Assembly (NCBI GenBank): GCA_944392485.1
Contig: CALXWO010000006.1
Location: 1 to 64,000 of the forward strand
From: an uncultured Clostridia bacterium
GTDB lineage: Bacteria > Bacillota > Clostridia > TANB77 > CAG-508
Direction of reading: 5' to 3'
DNA length: 64,000 bases
Positions 48,829-58,291 of the stretch are shown piece after piece. Numbering within the stretch: position 1 is the stretch's first letter; each line of letters begins with the position of its first letter. Both the position numbers and the translations under genes were made by a program. The notes under the pieces were generated by a model. It saw nothing but the letters and a program-made list of their open reading frames with translations, had not been told where the DNA came from and searched no databases.

Positions 48829-48903
48829 TGGTGACCCGTACGGGAATCGAACCCATGTCTCCGCCGTGAAAGGGCGGTGTCTTAACCGCTTGACCAACGG
48901 GCC
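48829..48903 (-). tRNA. tRNA-Glu (UUC)
   Basis: The cloverleaf has acceptor GGCCCGT, anticodon loop CTTTCAC, T-arm GGGTTCGATTCCC and an encoded CCA. It lies between the Lys and Thr tRNA genes in one cluster. Confidence 0.95.
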
Positions 48904-48942
48904 TTATATAAATAAATACTAATTTTAAATTAGTATTTATTT

Positions 48943-49018
48943 TGGTGAGCCATCCGCGACTCGAACGCGGGACAACTTGATTAAAAGTCAAGTGCTCTAC
49001 CACCTGAGCTAATGGCCC
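48943..49018 (-). tRNA. tRNA-Lys (UUU)
   Basis: The cloverleaf has acceptor GGGCCAT, anticodon loop CTTTTAA and an encoded CCA. It is first in the Lys-Glu-Thr cluster. An ATAAATACTAATTTT hairpin fills the spacer to tRNA-Glu. Confidence 0.95.
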
Positions 49019-49030
49019 ATCTACAAAGAT

Positions 49031-49054
49031 ATAAGCAACTGTTTGCACAGTTGC
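49031..49054 (-). terminator. Hairpin between the DUF1858 gene and the tRNA cluster
   Basis: AAGCAACTG and CAGTTGCTT form a short stem upstream of tRNA-Lys. Few Ts follow, so it may be a processing or weak termination signal. Confidence 0.4.
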
Positions 49055-49118
49055 TTAACTATATTACAATATTTTTCTATAATTGTCAACATTTTTTAAA
49101 AATTTTATTGAAAAAATT

Positions 49119-49301
49119 TTATGCATTTAATTTTTCTATCAATTCTTCTACATCTATTCCATGCACTTCGCATGCTTCTTCAATTGTTTCTTCTTGTGAA
49201 GCAGGACATCCAAGGCAATGCATTCCTGCATCTAATAATATATTTGCTTTTTCTGGTGCTATTTTTAACAAATCCCCTATTTTTGTTGTTTTTTCTATCA
49301 T
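49119..49301 (-). CDS. DUF1858 domain protein
   Basis: The protein has 60 residues with the family's redox-type motif HCLGCPAS (two Cys, near 29-32) in a small helical domain. Related domains occur as hybrid-cluster-associated disulfide proteins in anaerobes. GGAGG precedes the start. Confidence 0.88.
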   Translation of the reverse strand: MIEKTTKIGDLLKIAPEKANILLDAGMHCLGCPASQEETIEEACEVHGIDVEELIEKLNA

Positions 49302-49429
49302 TGTATTTCCTCCTCTAAAAAATTTTTTTATACAATTTTTAAATATTTTATCATATTTTTTTAAAAAAGTATAGACAAAATTAATTTTATGTATTATGAT
49401 GGTAAAAATTGGAAGCGGGAGGTGTTTTT

Positions 49430-49582
49430 ATTTTAATCCATTTTTTCTGTTTTTTTTATATTATTACTCTTTTTATTGTTTTTTATTCTATTTATTCATT
49501 TTTTGATATTTTTATTTTTCACAATATTCACGGATTTAGATTAAAAGTCAAAAAAAATTCTTTTAATATTAAGGAGGTATAA
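49430..49582 (+). CDS. Possible small membrane protein before virD4
   Basis: An open frame of 50 residues follows GGGAGG and would start at ATT (49430) or at an in-frame TTG about 21 bases earlier. It is almost wholly hydrophobic and aromatic for 40 residues, then basic. It ends directly against the virD4 start, whose AAGGAGG lies inside it. The unusual start and simple composition keep confidence low. Confidence 0.35.
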   Translation: MLIHFFCFFYIITLFIVFYSIYSFFDIFIFHNIHGFRLKVKKNSFNIKEV

Positions 49583-51302
49583 TTGGTTTTATTTAAAAAA
49601 CTTTTCTTTTCTTTAATTGTTTCTCTTTTAATTTTTTGTTTAATTTTTAGTTTTTTTACTCCTATTTTTAATGCAAAAACTATAATTTTTCCATATGCTG
49701 TTCATCCATTTGACATAGTACAAAAATATCCCAACTTTTGGAAATTTATAAAAATATCTTTTGTGTTTAATTTATTTTTTAGTATTTTTGTAATTACAAA
49801 TTCTTTTTTATCTTTTTTTGTCCCTCAGAAAGAAAAAAAAATAAAACTTAATAGACAAAATCATAAGTTAAACAATAATTTATCCCTAATGGTTGGAAAT
49901 AATTTCCTTACAGGACAAAACCTATATATTGAAGAGGCTGGTCTTTACCAAAATATTTTAGTTACTGGTACTATAGGTTCTCGGCAAAACAAGTTCTGTT
50001 CTCTACCCTTTTTTAGAACAGCTAATTAAATATAAGAACTACAAAATAGGTTTTTTAATATTAGATGTAAAAGGTAACTTTTTGAATCAAGTCATAAATT
50101 TTTGTAATATATATGGAAGAACTGACGACATAATAGTTGTTAGCTTAGACTCAAACACTAGGTATAATCCTCTTGATAAACCAAACTTAAAACCTTCAAT
50201 ATTAGCTAACAGATTAAAAACTATATTAGAACTGTTTTCTCCTAACAACTCAGAATCTTACTGGTTAGATAAATCTCAAGAAATCCTTACAGAATGCATC
50301 AAATTGTGCAGAATTTATAACGGAGGATACGTTACTTTTGACGAAATTCATAATCTTATCAATCACGAAAATTATTATAAGGAAAAAATAAGTTGTTTAA
50401 GAAAATTGTTTCAATCTGGCAACTTAAATCCTGAGCAAATCTTTGATTTGTATTCTTCTCTATCTTTTTTTGAAAATGAATTTACAAATTTAGATCAAAG
50501 AACCAAATCCATTTTAAAATCAGAAATTGGAAGAATAACCTCCACTTTTGTCTCCGATTTTCATGTTTCTAAAATATTTTGCCCTAATAAAAAAGATATA
50601 AATTTTTTTGGTTTTAATGACGTTATACAAAAAGGTAAAATTGTAGTTTTAAACATGAACATTGCACAGTATAAGAATTTATCTAAAATAATAGCAGCTT
50701 ATCTAAAACTGGATTTTCAGTCGGAAATTTTGTCCCAATTATCTAAAAAAAATATTATTTATCCAACTGTTTTTATGTGCGACGAATACCATGAATATGT
50801 TACTTTGTCTGATGCTGATTTTTTTGCTCAAAGTCGAGAGTCCAAATGTATAAATATAGTTTCTACTCAAAGTTATTCTTCTTTGCTTAATGCTTTAGGA
50901 AACGAGTCTTCTGTTAAAGTAATTGTGCAAAATTTAGTAAATAAGCTTTGGCTTAGAACAGATGATATATATACTATAGAATCAATCCAAAAACAAATTG
51001 GTAAAGAAGACAAAATTAAAATTTCTAAAAACATATCCGAAAGTGCAAGTGAGACAAATTATAATTACTTTACCAATTCTCTAAATTCTAAGAAATCCAA
51101 TTTATCTGAAAGCATTTCTACTATAACGCATACAGATTTTGTATATGATACAAATTTTTTTACTCAATCTCTTCCCACCTTTACTTGCCTTAGTTTTATT
51201 TCTACTGGCTTCTCTATTCTTCCCCCTTGTAAGGTTCAATTAATTCCATATTTTAAAAATAAAGAAAATGTAAGTTCTAAGCATAATTATAAAATTATTT
51301 AA
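49583..51302 (+). CDS. Second VirD4-type coupling ATPase, read across one CGG +1 site
   Basis: The protein is 572 residues from a TTG start with AAGGAGG upstream. Two transmembrane helices (about 5-25 and 50-75) precede Walker A TGTIGSGKTSS. The segment FLILDVKGNF, Walker B VFMCDEYHEY and a VSTQSYSSL motif follow. The extra C at 49982 again falls in the Walker A between Ser and Gly. It is followed by pilin, VirB6-like and VirB3-like genes, so it is the coupling protein of this locus. Confidence 0.83.
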
Positions 51303-51316
51303 AGAGGTGATGTTAA

Positions 51317-51650
51317 ATGAATAAAAAATACGTGTTTTTTATTAAATTTTTTATAATGTTGTTTGTTGTTATTATTTTTACTTTTCCAACTGTTTGTTTT
51401 TCTGCATATCCAAAACTCGTTTCTACTTTAGTAGATGGCTTCGAAACCATAAAAGACTGGATAATAAGAATAGCAACTCCCGCAGCTGCTGTAGCTGTAC
51501 GGCACAGGTATTTTTATGAAAAAATTTAGTTTCGGAGATGAAGAAAGAATTAGAATAGGTAAAAAAATTATTAGAGGTAGTCTTTTTTCTTATGCTTTTA
51601 TATTAGCAATTGATTTAATTTTAAGCGCTATACAAGGATTAATTGCTTAA
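51317..51650 (+). CDS. VirB2/TrbC-like pilin, read across one CGG +1 site
   Basis: The product is 110 residues when the C at 51500 is skipped. A signal peptide (about 1-30) is followed by two hydrophobic helices (ATPAAAVAVGTGIFM and SLFSYAFILAIDLIL) joined by a short basic loop, the usual VirB2 build. Unshifted, the second helix is lost. AGAGGTGATG precedes the start. Confidence 0.75.
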
Positions 51651-51668
51651 TAAATTGAGGTGTATTAC

Positions 51669-52553
51669 ATGGAATCTTCGGAAGTAAATTTAACACAAGT
51701 AATTATTGATACAATTAATAATTTATTTAATAATTTATTTTCATCTATAGATAATTCGTTATATACAATATTAGATGATTTGTTATTTTTGGATACTTCA
51801 ATTATTCATGATGGAAATATACAAAAATTTATTGGTAATTTTAACTCTAGTGGTATTTTATTAATTTGTAATTCTTTATTATTAGGTTTTCTGCTTTATT
51901 ACTCTATTTCTCTTGTTTTATCTTATTATACATTTTCTAATATACAAAAACCATATCAATTTGTTTTTAAACTGTTTTTATGTGCGGTTATTATAAATTC
52001 TTCTGTTTTCCTTTTAGAATATTTTATTGATTTTTTTGCAATTATAACCAACCTCATTAGACAAGTTGGTGAAGATATTATAAATGAAAGTATTTGTCTT
52101 TCTAAATTTATAGAAAAAATAAATTCTAATGTTTTTATAGATAGTACTCTAAATATTTTTTCTTTTGATGGACTTGTTAAAAGTTTTACTTCTGTTGGAT
52201 TACTAAATTTAGCTATAACTTATAGTATACGCTATATATTAATAAAAGTATTTGTTCTTTTATTTCCTTTTGCTGTAATATCTCTTTTGCATCAACACAC
52301 TGCTTGGATTTTTAAATCTTGGATAAAAATGTTTTTTTCACTTATGTTTTTGCAAGTTTTTGTTTCTTTAATACTTTTAATTTCGTTTTCTATAGAAATA
52401 AATAGTTCCGATATGCTTTCTAAAATTATTTCCATCGGTGCTATATATACTTTAATTAAAGCAAATGCCTTCGCAAGAGATTTTATTGGTGGATTTTCTG
52501 ATAATTTTAGTAATATTTCTTCTTTACTGTCAAGAAATTATTTTAAAAAATAA
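51669..52553 (+). CDS. VirB6/TrbL-like membrane protein
   Basis: The protein has 294 residues with an extracytoplasmic N-terminus and about six transmembrane helices, and the conserved HQHTAWIFKSWIKMFFSLMF region between helices typical of TrbL/VirB6. GAGGTG lies 6 bases before the ATG at 51669. It forms part of the inner-membrane channel of the secretion system. Confidence 0.72.
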   Translation: MESSEVNLTQVIIDTINNLFNNLFSSIDNSLYTILDDLLFLDTSIIHDGNIQKFIGNFNSSGILLICNSLLLGFLLYYSISLVLSYYTFSNIQKPYQFVFKLFLCAVIINSSVFLLEYFIDFFAIITNLIRQVGEDIINESICLSKFIEKINSNVFIDSTLNIFSFDGLVKSFTSVGLLNLAITYSIRYILIKVFVLLFPFAVISLLHQHTAWIFKSWIKMFFSLMFLQVFVSLILLISFSIEINSSDMLSKIISIGAIYTLIKANAFARDFIGGFSDNFSNISSLLSRNYFKK

Positions 52554-52567
52554 TAGGAGGTATTAAT

Positions 52568-52852
52568 TTGAAATTTATTTTCCCTCAAAATTATTCTTTT
52601 AAAAACAAACTTTTTGGAATTATAGATTATTCTACATTGTTTGCTAATATTATTTGGTATGCTTTTATATATTGCCTATTAGATTTATTTATTTTTAATT
52701 TTTCTATAAAAATTTCTTTATTTATTGTTTTTTGTTTTCCTTTATTTATATTTAGTATTGTTGGTTTTAATCACGAAAACTTTATTTATGTGTTATTATA
52801 TTTGTTAAAATTTATTAGGTCCCAAAAAATATATTTTTATAGCAAAAAATAA
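52568..52852 (+). CDS. PrgI/VirB3-like membrane protein
   Basis: The protein has 94 residues, a TTG start with AGGAGG upstream and two transmembrane helices (about 25-45 and 50-68). Its position directly after a VirB6-like gene matches PrgI/VirB3 proteins, which work with VirB4. The VirB4-like gene is elsewhere (63266). Confidence 0.65.
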   Translation: MKFIFPQNYSFKNKLFGIIDYSTLFANIIWYAFIYCLLDLFIFNFSIKISLFIVFCFPLFIFSIVGFNHENFIYVLLYLLKFIRSQKIYFYSKK

Positions 52853-52921
52853 TTACTTGTATTTTATTGTAATAGTTCTTCTTAGATGTTATAATTTATA
52901 TACTAATTTAAAGGAGAAATT

Positions 52922-53896
52922 ATGATGAAAATAGAAAAAAAAGATAAATCCATGCTTTTTTCCACAACAGAAATACCGGATGTTTTTTTTACAGAATATA
53001 TGAGTGAAGCAAATGGAGATTATGTTAAAGTATATTTATGCATTCTTTTTTTAAGTAAATATGATAAAGATATAAAATTAAATGATTTATCAAAAAGATT
53101 AAATATTTCTATTAATATAATTCAATCTGCTCTTGCCTTTTGGGAAGAACATGGCCTTTTAACTAAAAAAGTAAATGGATATATATTAAATAACATACAA
53201 GAAATAGAATTAAACAAACTCTATTCTCCAAATCTTGCACTTTCTCCAGAAGATATAAAGAAAAATGCAAATGACCAGTATAGAGCCAAAGCAATTGAAT
53301 GTATAAATAATATGTATTTCCAAGGAATAATGTCTCCTACATGGTATAGCGATATAGATTTATGGTTTAAAAAATATGGATTTGATGAGCAAGTTATGAT
53401 TTCTTTATTTGATTATTGTTTTAATAAGTCTGCTCTACATAAAAATTATGTTAAAACTGTTGCAGAAGCTTGGAGCAAAAACAATATAAAAACATATGAA
53501 GATTTAGAACTTTATTATCAAAAATTTGAAAAATTAAATAAAATAAAAAAATCTATTGCAAAAAAATTAGGACGATATTCGCCTTTAACGCAATTTGAAG
53601 AGGCATATATCGAAAAATGGGTAATCGATTTTAATTATGATTTAAATATAATTAATATTGCTCTTAAAAAAACAACTTCTAAGGCAAATCCAAGTTTTGA
53701 TTATTTAGACAAATTAATAACTGATTGGCATGATAAAAATTTAAAAACAGAATCAGATGTAACTAATTATTTATCTGAACTAAAGCAAAAAAAGAAAAAT
53801 ATAAAACAGTTAGAAAAGCAAACAAATTATAATAATTATGAACAAAGAAATTATGATGATTTGGATAATCTGTATGCAAATAAAAAGAAGGTATAA
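52922..53896 (+). CDS. DnaD-domain replication initiation protein
   Basis: The 324-residue protein has a winged-helix N-terminus (KLNDLSKRLNISINIIQSAL) and a DnaD/DnaB-type helical domain with YIEKWVIDFNYDLNIIN (near 230-246). It should help load the replicative helicase. It lies immediately before a DnaC-like loader and is translationally linked to it. Confidence 0.88.
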   Translation: MMKIEKKDKSMLFSTTEIPDVFFTEYMSEANGDYVKVYLCILFLSKYDKDIKLNDLSKRLNISINIIQSALAFWEEHGLLTKKVNGYILNNIQEIELNKLYSPNLALSPEDIKKNANDQYRAKAIECINNMYFQGIMSPTWYSDIDLWFKKYGFDEQVMISLFDYCFNKSALHKNYVKTVAEAWSKNNIKTYEDLELYYQKFEKLNKIKKSIAKKLGRYSPLTQFEEAYIEKWVIDFNYDLNIINIALKKTTSKANPSFDYLDKLITDWHDKNLKTESDVTNYLSELKQKKKNIKQLEKQTNYNNYEQRNYDDLDNLYANKKKV

Positions 53897-53897
53897 A

Positions 53898-54887
53898 ATG
53901 AACAATTCTATATTAAAAGATTTATTAAAACAATACGAACAAAAAAGATTAAATAGTGTACGTGATGCAGAAAAACGCAAAAAGGATTTGTATTTATCAA
54001 ATCCAAAATTACAAAAAATAGATGATAAATTAAATTCTATTTCTATTACTGCTGCTAAAAATCTTTTAAAAAATAATTCTAAAAACACTTTAAATGACCT
54101 AAAAAATCAAATAGAAAATTTAAAAAAAGAAAAAGAACATTTATTAAAATCTCTTAATGTTCCTCTAGACTATTTACTTCCTAAATATGATTGTGAAATA
54201 TGCAAAGATACAGGATATGTGTTTGAAAATGGCAAATCTCTAATGTGTAATTGTTTAAAACAGCAAATTTATAACATAGAATATAATGAAAAAAACTTAA
54301 GTAGTATAAGTAATCAAACTTTTGAAAATTTTAATATTAATTTGTTTTCCGATAAAGTTGACGAAAAAAAATACAATTCATCTATTTCTCCTAGAGAAAA
54401 TATTATAGATATAAAAGAAGCCTCTCACAACTTTGTTTTAAATTTTGAAAATCCAAAAACAAAAAACTTATTATTTTCTGGAGGAACAGGCCTTGGAAAA
54501 ACATATCTTTCAAATTGTATAGTAAATGAACTTATTAAAAAGGATAAAACTGTTATGTATCAAACTGCACCTGTTATGCTTGACAATTTGATTGCTGATT
54601 TGTTTGCAAAACCAGAAAACCAAAATGGCATTTCAAAAAATTTGTTGTCTGCAGACTTGTTAGTAATTGATGACTTGGGTACAGAAACAATGAACAGTAT
54701 GAAATTTACTGAACTTTATAAAATAATAAATACTAGATTATTAAATCCTAAAATAAAAACAATTATTTCTACAAACTTAGATTTAAAAGGTCTTTTTAAA
54801 ACCTATGATGAACGTTTGGCTTCAAGATTTGTAGGTTACTATGATATTTATAAGTTTTTTGGTGAAGATATAAGATTAAAAAAATAA
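53898..54887 (+). CDS. DnaC-like helicase loader ATPase
   Basis: The 329-residue protein has an N-terminal coiled coil, a Cys cluster (CEICKDTGYV, CNC) and an AAA+ domain with SGGTGLGKTYLS and LLVIDDLGTE. It starts 1 base after the DnaD-gene stop and ends in a terminator. With the DnaD protein it forms the primosome of this organism; I see no sign that it is plasmid-borne. Confidence 0.88.
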   Translation: MNNSILKDLLKQYEQKRLNSVRDAEKRKKDLYLSNPKLQKIDDKLNSISITAAKNLLKNNSKNTLNDLKNQIENLKKEKEHLLKSLNVPLDYLLPKYDCEICKDTGYVFENGKSLMCNCLKQQIYNIEYNEKNLSSISNQTFENFNINLFSDKVDEKKYNSSISPRENIIDIKEASHNFVLNFENPKTKNLLFSGGTGLGKTYLSNCIVNELIKKDKTVMYQTAPVMLDNLIADLFAKPENQNGISKNLLSADLLVIDDLGTETMNSMKFTELYKIINTRLLNPKIKTIISTNLDLKGLFKTYDERLASRFVGYYDIYKFFGEDIRLKK

Positions 54888-54918
54888 CGAAAGAGAACAT
54901 TCTCTTTCGTTATTTTTT
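54880..54918. terminator. Bidirectional terminator
   Basis: AAATAACGAAAGAGAA and TTCTCTTTCGTTATTT form a long stem that includes the dnaC-like stop codon and faces the convergent ileS end. Confidence 0.9.
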
Positions 54919-54921
54919 ATT

Positions 54922-57696
54922 TTATTTAAGTGCTTTACTACACTTATGGCAAATAGTTGGGTTTTCTTGGTCTTCTCCTACTGTCTTAGAATACATCCAA
55001 CATCTTTCGCATTTTTTGCCTTCTGCCTGTTCAATTTTTACTCCTAGTTTTTCTTCATTAGATCTTTGGTTTTCTTGAATTTCTAATCCAGATACTATAA
55101 ACACTGTTTGTAATAGTTCCAAATTTTCTTTCATAAATTTATATAAATCTCCCTCTGCATAGAGTGTAACTTTTGCATTTAGTGAATGTCCTATTTCTTT
55201 TGCAGCTCTTGCTTCTTCTAGCTTTTTAGAGACAATTTCTTTAATGTCTACTATCTTTTCCCATTTTTTTCTTAATGTTTCATCATTGTATTTATTATTA
55301 ACTTCTGGATAGATTGTTAACATTACACTTTCTACATTTTCTTTAGCTGTTTTAGGCATATATTTCCAGATTTCTTCTGCTGTAAAGCTTGTTAAAGGAG
55401 CAAGTATTTTTACTAGAGAATCTAATATTATATACATAGTTGTTTGGGCTGCTCTTCTTTCTTTAGATTCTTTTTTAGATGTATATAATCTATCTTTTAT
55501 TATATCTAAATAAAAACTACTCATATCTATAACGCAAAATACATTTATTGCCTGATATGCTTCATGAAAATCATAATTATCATAACTATGTGTACATTTT
55601 TTTATTAAATCATTTAATTTTAATAATGCATATTTATCTATTTCCTGCAATTCTTCGTATTCTAGCATATCTTGATTTGGATCAAAATCTGATATGTTAC
55701 CTAAAATATATCTTGCTGTATTTCTCATTTTTCTATAAACTTCTGTTATTTGTTTTAATATGTCTTTTGACAAACTTACGTCTGATTGATAGTCTGATGA
55801 AAGAACCCAAAGTCTTAATATATCTGCTCCATATTCTTTAATTACCTCTTGTGGGCTAATTCCGTTACCTAAACTTTTAGACATTTTCTTCCCTTGTCCA
55901 TCTACTGTCCAACCATGTGTTAACACTTGCTTAAATGGCGCAATGCCATTTGTAGCCACAGATGTTAAAAGTGAAGATTGGAACCAACCTCTATATTGGT
56001 CTGCTCCTTCCAAATACAAGTCTGCAGGATATGGAAGGCCTCTATCTACTAAAACACTTTGGTGAGTTGAGCCAGAATCGAACCAAACATCCATTATGTC
56101 TTTTTCTTTCACAAACTCCTTGCTTCCGCAGTTTTCACATTTGGCATTTTCTGGCATTAAATCTTTTGCATCTAAATCCCACCATGCATTTGATCCTTTT
56201 TCTTTAAATATAGATTTTAATTTTTCTATAGATTCTTGTGTTATATATTCTTTCCCGCATTCTTTACAATAATATATTGGAAGTGGAACTCCCCATGTAC
56301 GTTGCCTTGAAATGCACCAGTCTGCTCTCTCTTTTATCATGTTTGATATTCTATCTGCACCCCAAGAAGGAATCCATCTTACTCCTTCTGCTGCTTTTAT
56401 TGCTTCATCTTTGAATTTATCAACTGAGCAGAACCATTGCTCTGTTGCTCTAAATATAATTGGGTTTTTACATCTCCAACAATGTGGATAAGAGTGATTT
56501 AATTTTTGTTTGTGCAATAAGAATTTGTTTTCTTCTAACCATTCAATTATTTTGTCATTAGATTCATCATATTTAAGTCCTGCAAAAATTCCTGCACCCT
56601 CTGTTTGATATCCTTTTCCATCAACTGTTACTACAGTTTCTAATCCATTTTTTAAACCACATAAATAGTCTTCTTTACCATAACCTGGGGCAGTGTGAAC
56701 AGCTCCTGTTCCAGTTCCAAGCTCTACTACTATTGTATCGTCGCTTCCTAGTACAACACGTGATTCTCTATCTAAGAAAGGATGTTTACACAAAATGCCT
56801 TCTAATTCATTCCCTAAAAAAGTATTTATTATTTTGTATGTTTCTATTCCCGCTTCTTTCATTACACTATCTACTAATTCTTTTGCAACAATTAGTTTTT
56901 CGTTTTCTGTTTCTACAATAGCATATTCGTATTCTCCACCAATTGTAATTCCTACATTTCCAGGTAATGTCCATGGAGTTGTTGTCCATATTACAAAATA
57001 AGTATTATCTTTTTCAAATTTTCCTTTACTATCCATTACTGGAAATTTAACATATATTGATGTAGTATCTACATCTTTATATTCAATTTCTGCTTCAGCA
57101 AGGGCAGTTTCACAATCAGTACACCAATATACAGGTTTTAATCCTTTATATAAATATCCCTTTTTATACATGTCATAAAAAACTCCTAGTTGTCTTGCTT
57201 CACATCTTGGTTCATATGTTATATATGGATCTTTCCAGTCACCTAAAACTCCTAATCTCTTAAATCCTTCTATTTGTTTATCTTTGTATGTTTTTGTAAA
57301 TTCTAAGCAAGTATCTCTAAATTTTGATACTGGAATTTTATCTCTATCTAATCCTAACTTTTCTATTGCTTTCTTTTCTGTCGGCATACCATGTGTATCA
57401 AATCCCGGCACATAAGGAGTATAATATCCTTTTAAATTTTTATATCTTACTACTGTATCTTTTAATATTTTATTTAAGGCATGACCTATATGAATCTCAC
57501 CATTTGCATATGGAGGGCCATCATGTAATACAAATGATTCTTTACCTTCATTCTTTTTAAGCATTTTTTCATACAAATTGTTTTCGAAAATTTCTTTTTC
57601 GATTTCAGGTTCCCTTTCTGGGAGACTTGCTCTCATTGGAAATTCTGTCTTTGGTAAGTTTAATGTTTTTCCGTAATCTTTTTTTTCTTCACCCAT
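54922..57696 (-). CDS. ileS: Isoleucyl-tRNA synthetase
   Basis: The 924-residue class I synthetase has HIGH as HIGHALN (near 71), the editing domain, KMSKS as KKMSKSLGNG and a C-terminal zinc site (CERCWMYS, CHKCSKAL). It charges tRNA-Ile. A T-box riboswitch lies directly upstream. Confidence 0.97.
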   Translation of the reverse strand: MGEEKKDYGKTLNLPKTEFPMRASLPEREPEIEKEIFENNLYEKMLKKNEGKESFVLHDGPPYANGEIHIGHALNKILKDTVVRYKNLKGYYTPYVPGFDTHGMPTEKKAIEKLGLDRDKIPVSKFRDTCLEFTKTYKDKQIEGFKRLGVLGDWKDPYITYEPRCEARQLGVFYDMYKKGYLYKGLKPVYWCTDCETALAEAEIEYKDVDTTSIYVKFPVMDSKGKFEKDNTYFVIWTTTPWTLPGNVGITIGGEYEYAIVETENEKLIVAKELVDSVMKEAGIETYKIINTFLGNELEGILCKHPFLDRESRVVLGSDDTIVVELGTGTGAVHTAPGYGKEDYLCGLKNGLETVVTVDGKGYQTEGAGIFAGLKYDESNDKIIEWLEENKFLLHKQKLNHSYPHCWRCKNPIIFRATEQWFCSVDKFKDEAIKAAEGVRWIPSWGADRISNMIKERADWCISRQRTWGVPLPIYYCKECGKEYITQESIEKLKSIFKEKGSNAWWDLDAKDLMPENAKCENCGSKEFVKEKDIMDVWFDSGSTHQSVLVDRGLPYPADLYLEGADQYRGWFQSSLLTSVATNGIAPFKQVLTHGWTVDGQGKKMSKSLGNGISPQEVIKEYGADILRLWVLSSDYQSDVSLSKDILKQITEVYRKMRNTARYILGNISDFDPNQDMLEYEELQEIDKYALLKLNDLIKKCTHSYDNYDFHEAYQAINVFCVIDMSSFYLDIIKDRLYTSKKESKERRAAQTTMYIILDSLVKILAPLTSFTAEEIWKYMPKTAKENVESVMLTIYPEVNNKYNDETLRKKWEKIVDIKEIVSKKLEEARAAKEIGHSLNAKVTLYAEGDLYKFMKENLELLQTVFIVSGLEIQENQRSNEEKLGVKIEQAEGKKCERCWMYSKTVGEDQENPTICHKCSKALK

Positions 57697-57741
57697 TTAA
57701 AAATCCCCTTTCTTTGATAATACTTTTTACTGTTTATTATT

Positions 57742-58005
57742 AACTAAAAAAAGCTTGCCCCTGCTAAATAGGGCAAGCTTTTTACTCACGGTACCACCTA
57801 TTTTATATAAATTTTAATATAAATAAATCTATATATCTCATTTATCTTTAACGCAGATTTACGACTTAAATTACTCTTTTTTCGTTTAAGTAACTCCAAG
57901 GTGATAACAAACAATTTATTATCTTACTGGATTCTCAGCAAATACCCAGCTCTCTGTTAGTTTTACGTTGCCTGTCTTGTCCTTTTCTTTGTTTTTAACT
58001 ATGTT
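57742..58005 (-). promoter_or_regulatory. T-box riboswitch controlling ileS
   Basis: The minus strand shows the stem I element GAGAGCTGGG with GCTGAGAATCCAG, a specifier loop with ATC followed by ACC (isoleucine), the T-box core AGGTGGTACCGTGAG and a strong terminator AAAGCTTGCCC/GGGCAAGCTTTTTTT (57745-57783). Uncharged tRNA-Ile should allow readthrough. Confidence 0.95.
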
Positions 58006-58047
58006 AACATTTTTTTTAAATTAAATCAATAGCTTTTAGAATTTTAT

Positions 58048-58290
58048 TTATCTTTCCTCGTCGTCTTTATCTTTGCTTGCTCTTCTGGTTTTTTCTATTT
58101 TACTCAGTTCTGTTTTTATATGATCTGTATCTAAAATGTTAAATATTTTTCCATATTTTTTATAAAATCCGTTAATTATTTCGTTTTCTATTTCTTGTGC
58201 TTCTCCACTTGTTTTAACTTCTTGTACTGTTTTTAGTTGATCATATAATTCTTCTAACATAATAGATAAATAGTGTCTGTTTTGATCCAT
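58048..58290 (-). CDS. Small helical protein after gyrA
   Basis: The 80-residue protein is charged and mostly helical with no motif I recognise. It begins 1 base after the gyrA stop, so it is cotranslated with gyrase subunit A. Confidence 0.6.
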   Translation of the reverse strand: MDQNRHYLSIMLEELYDQLKTVQEVKTSGEAQEIENEIINGFYKKYGKIFNILDTDHIKTELSKIEKTRRASKDKDDEER

Positions 58291-58291
58291 A

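Noticed and set aside
52922..54887. DnaD and DnaC-like genes as a plasmid or ICE replication module
   Set aside because: Both are standard chromosomal primosome proteins in Bacillota, and ileS and gyrA follow closely, so a chromosomal role is simpler.
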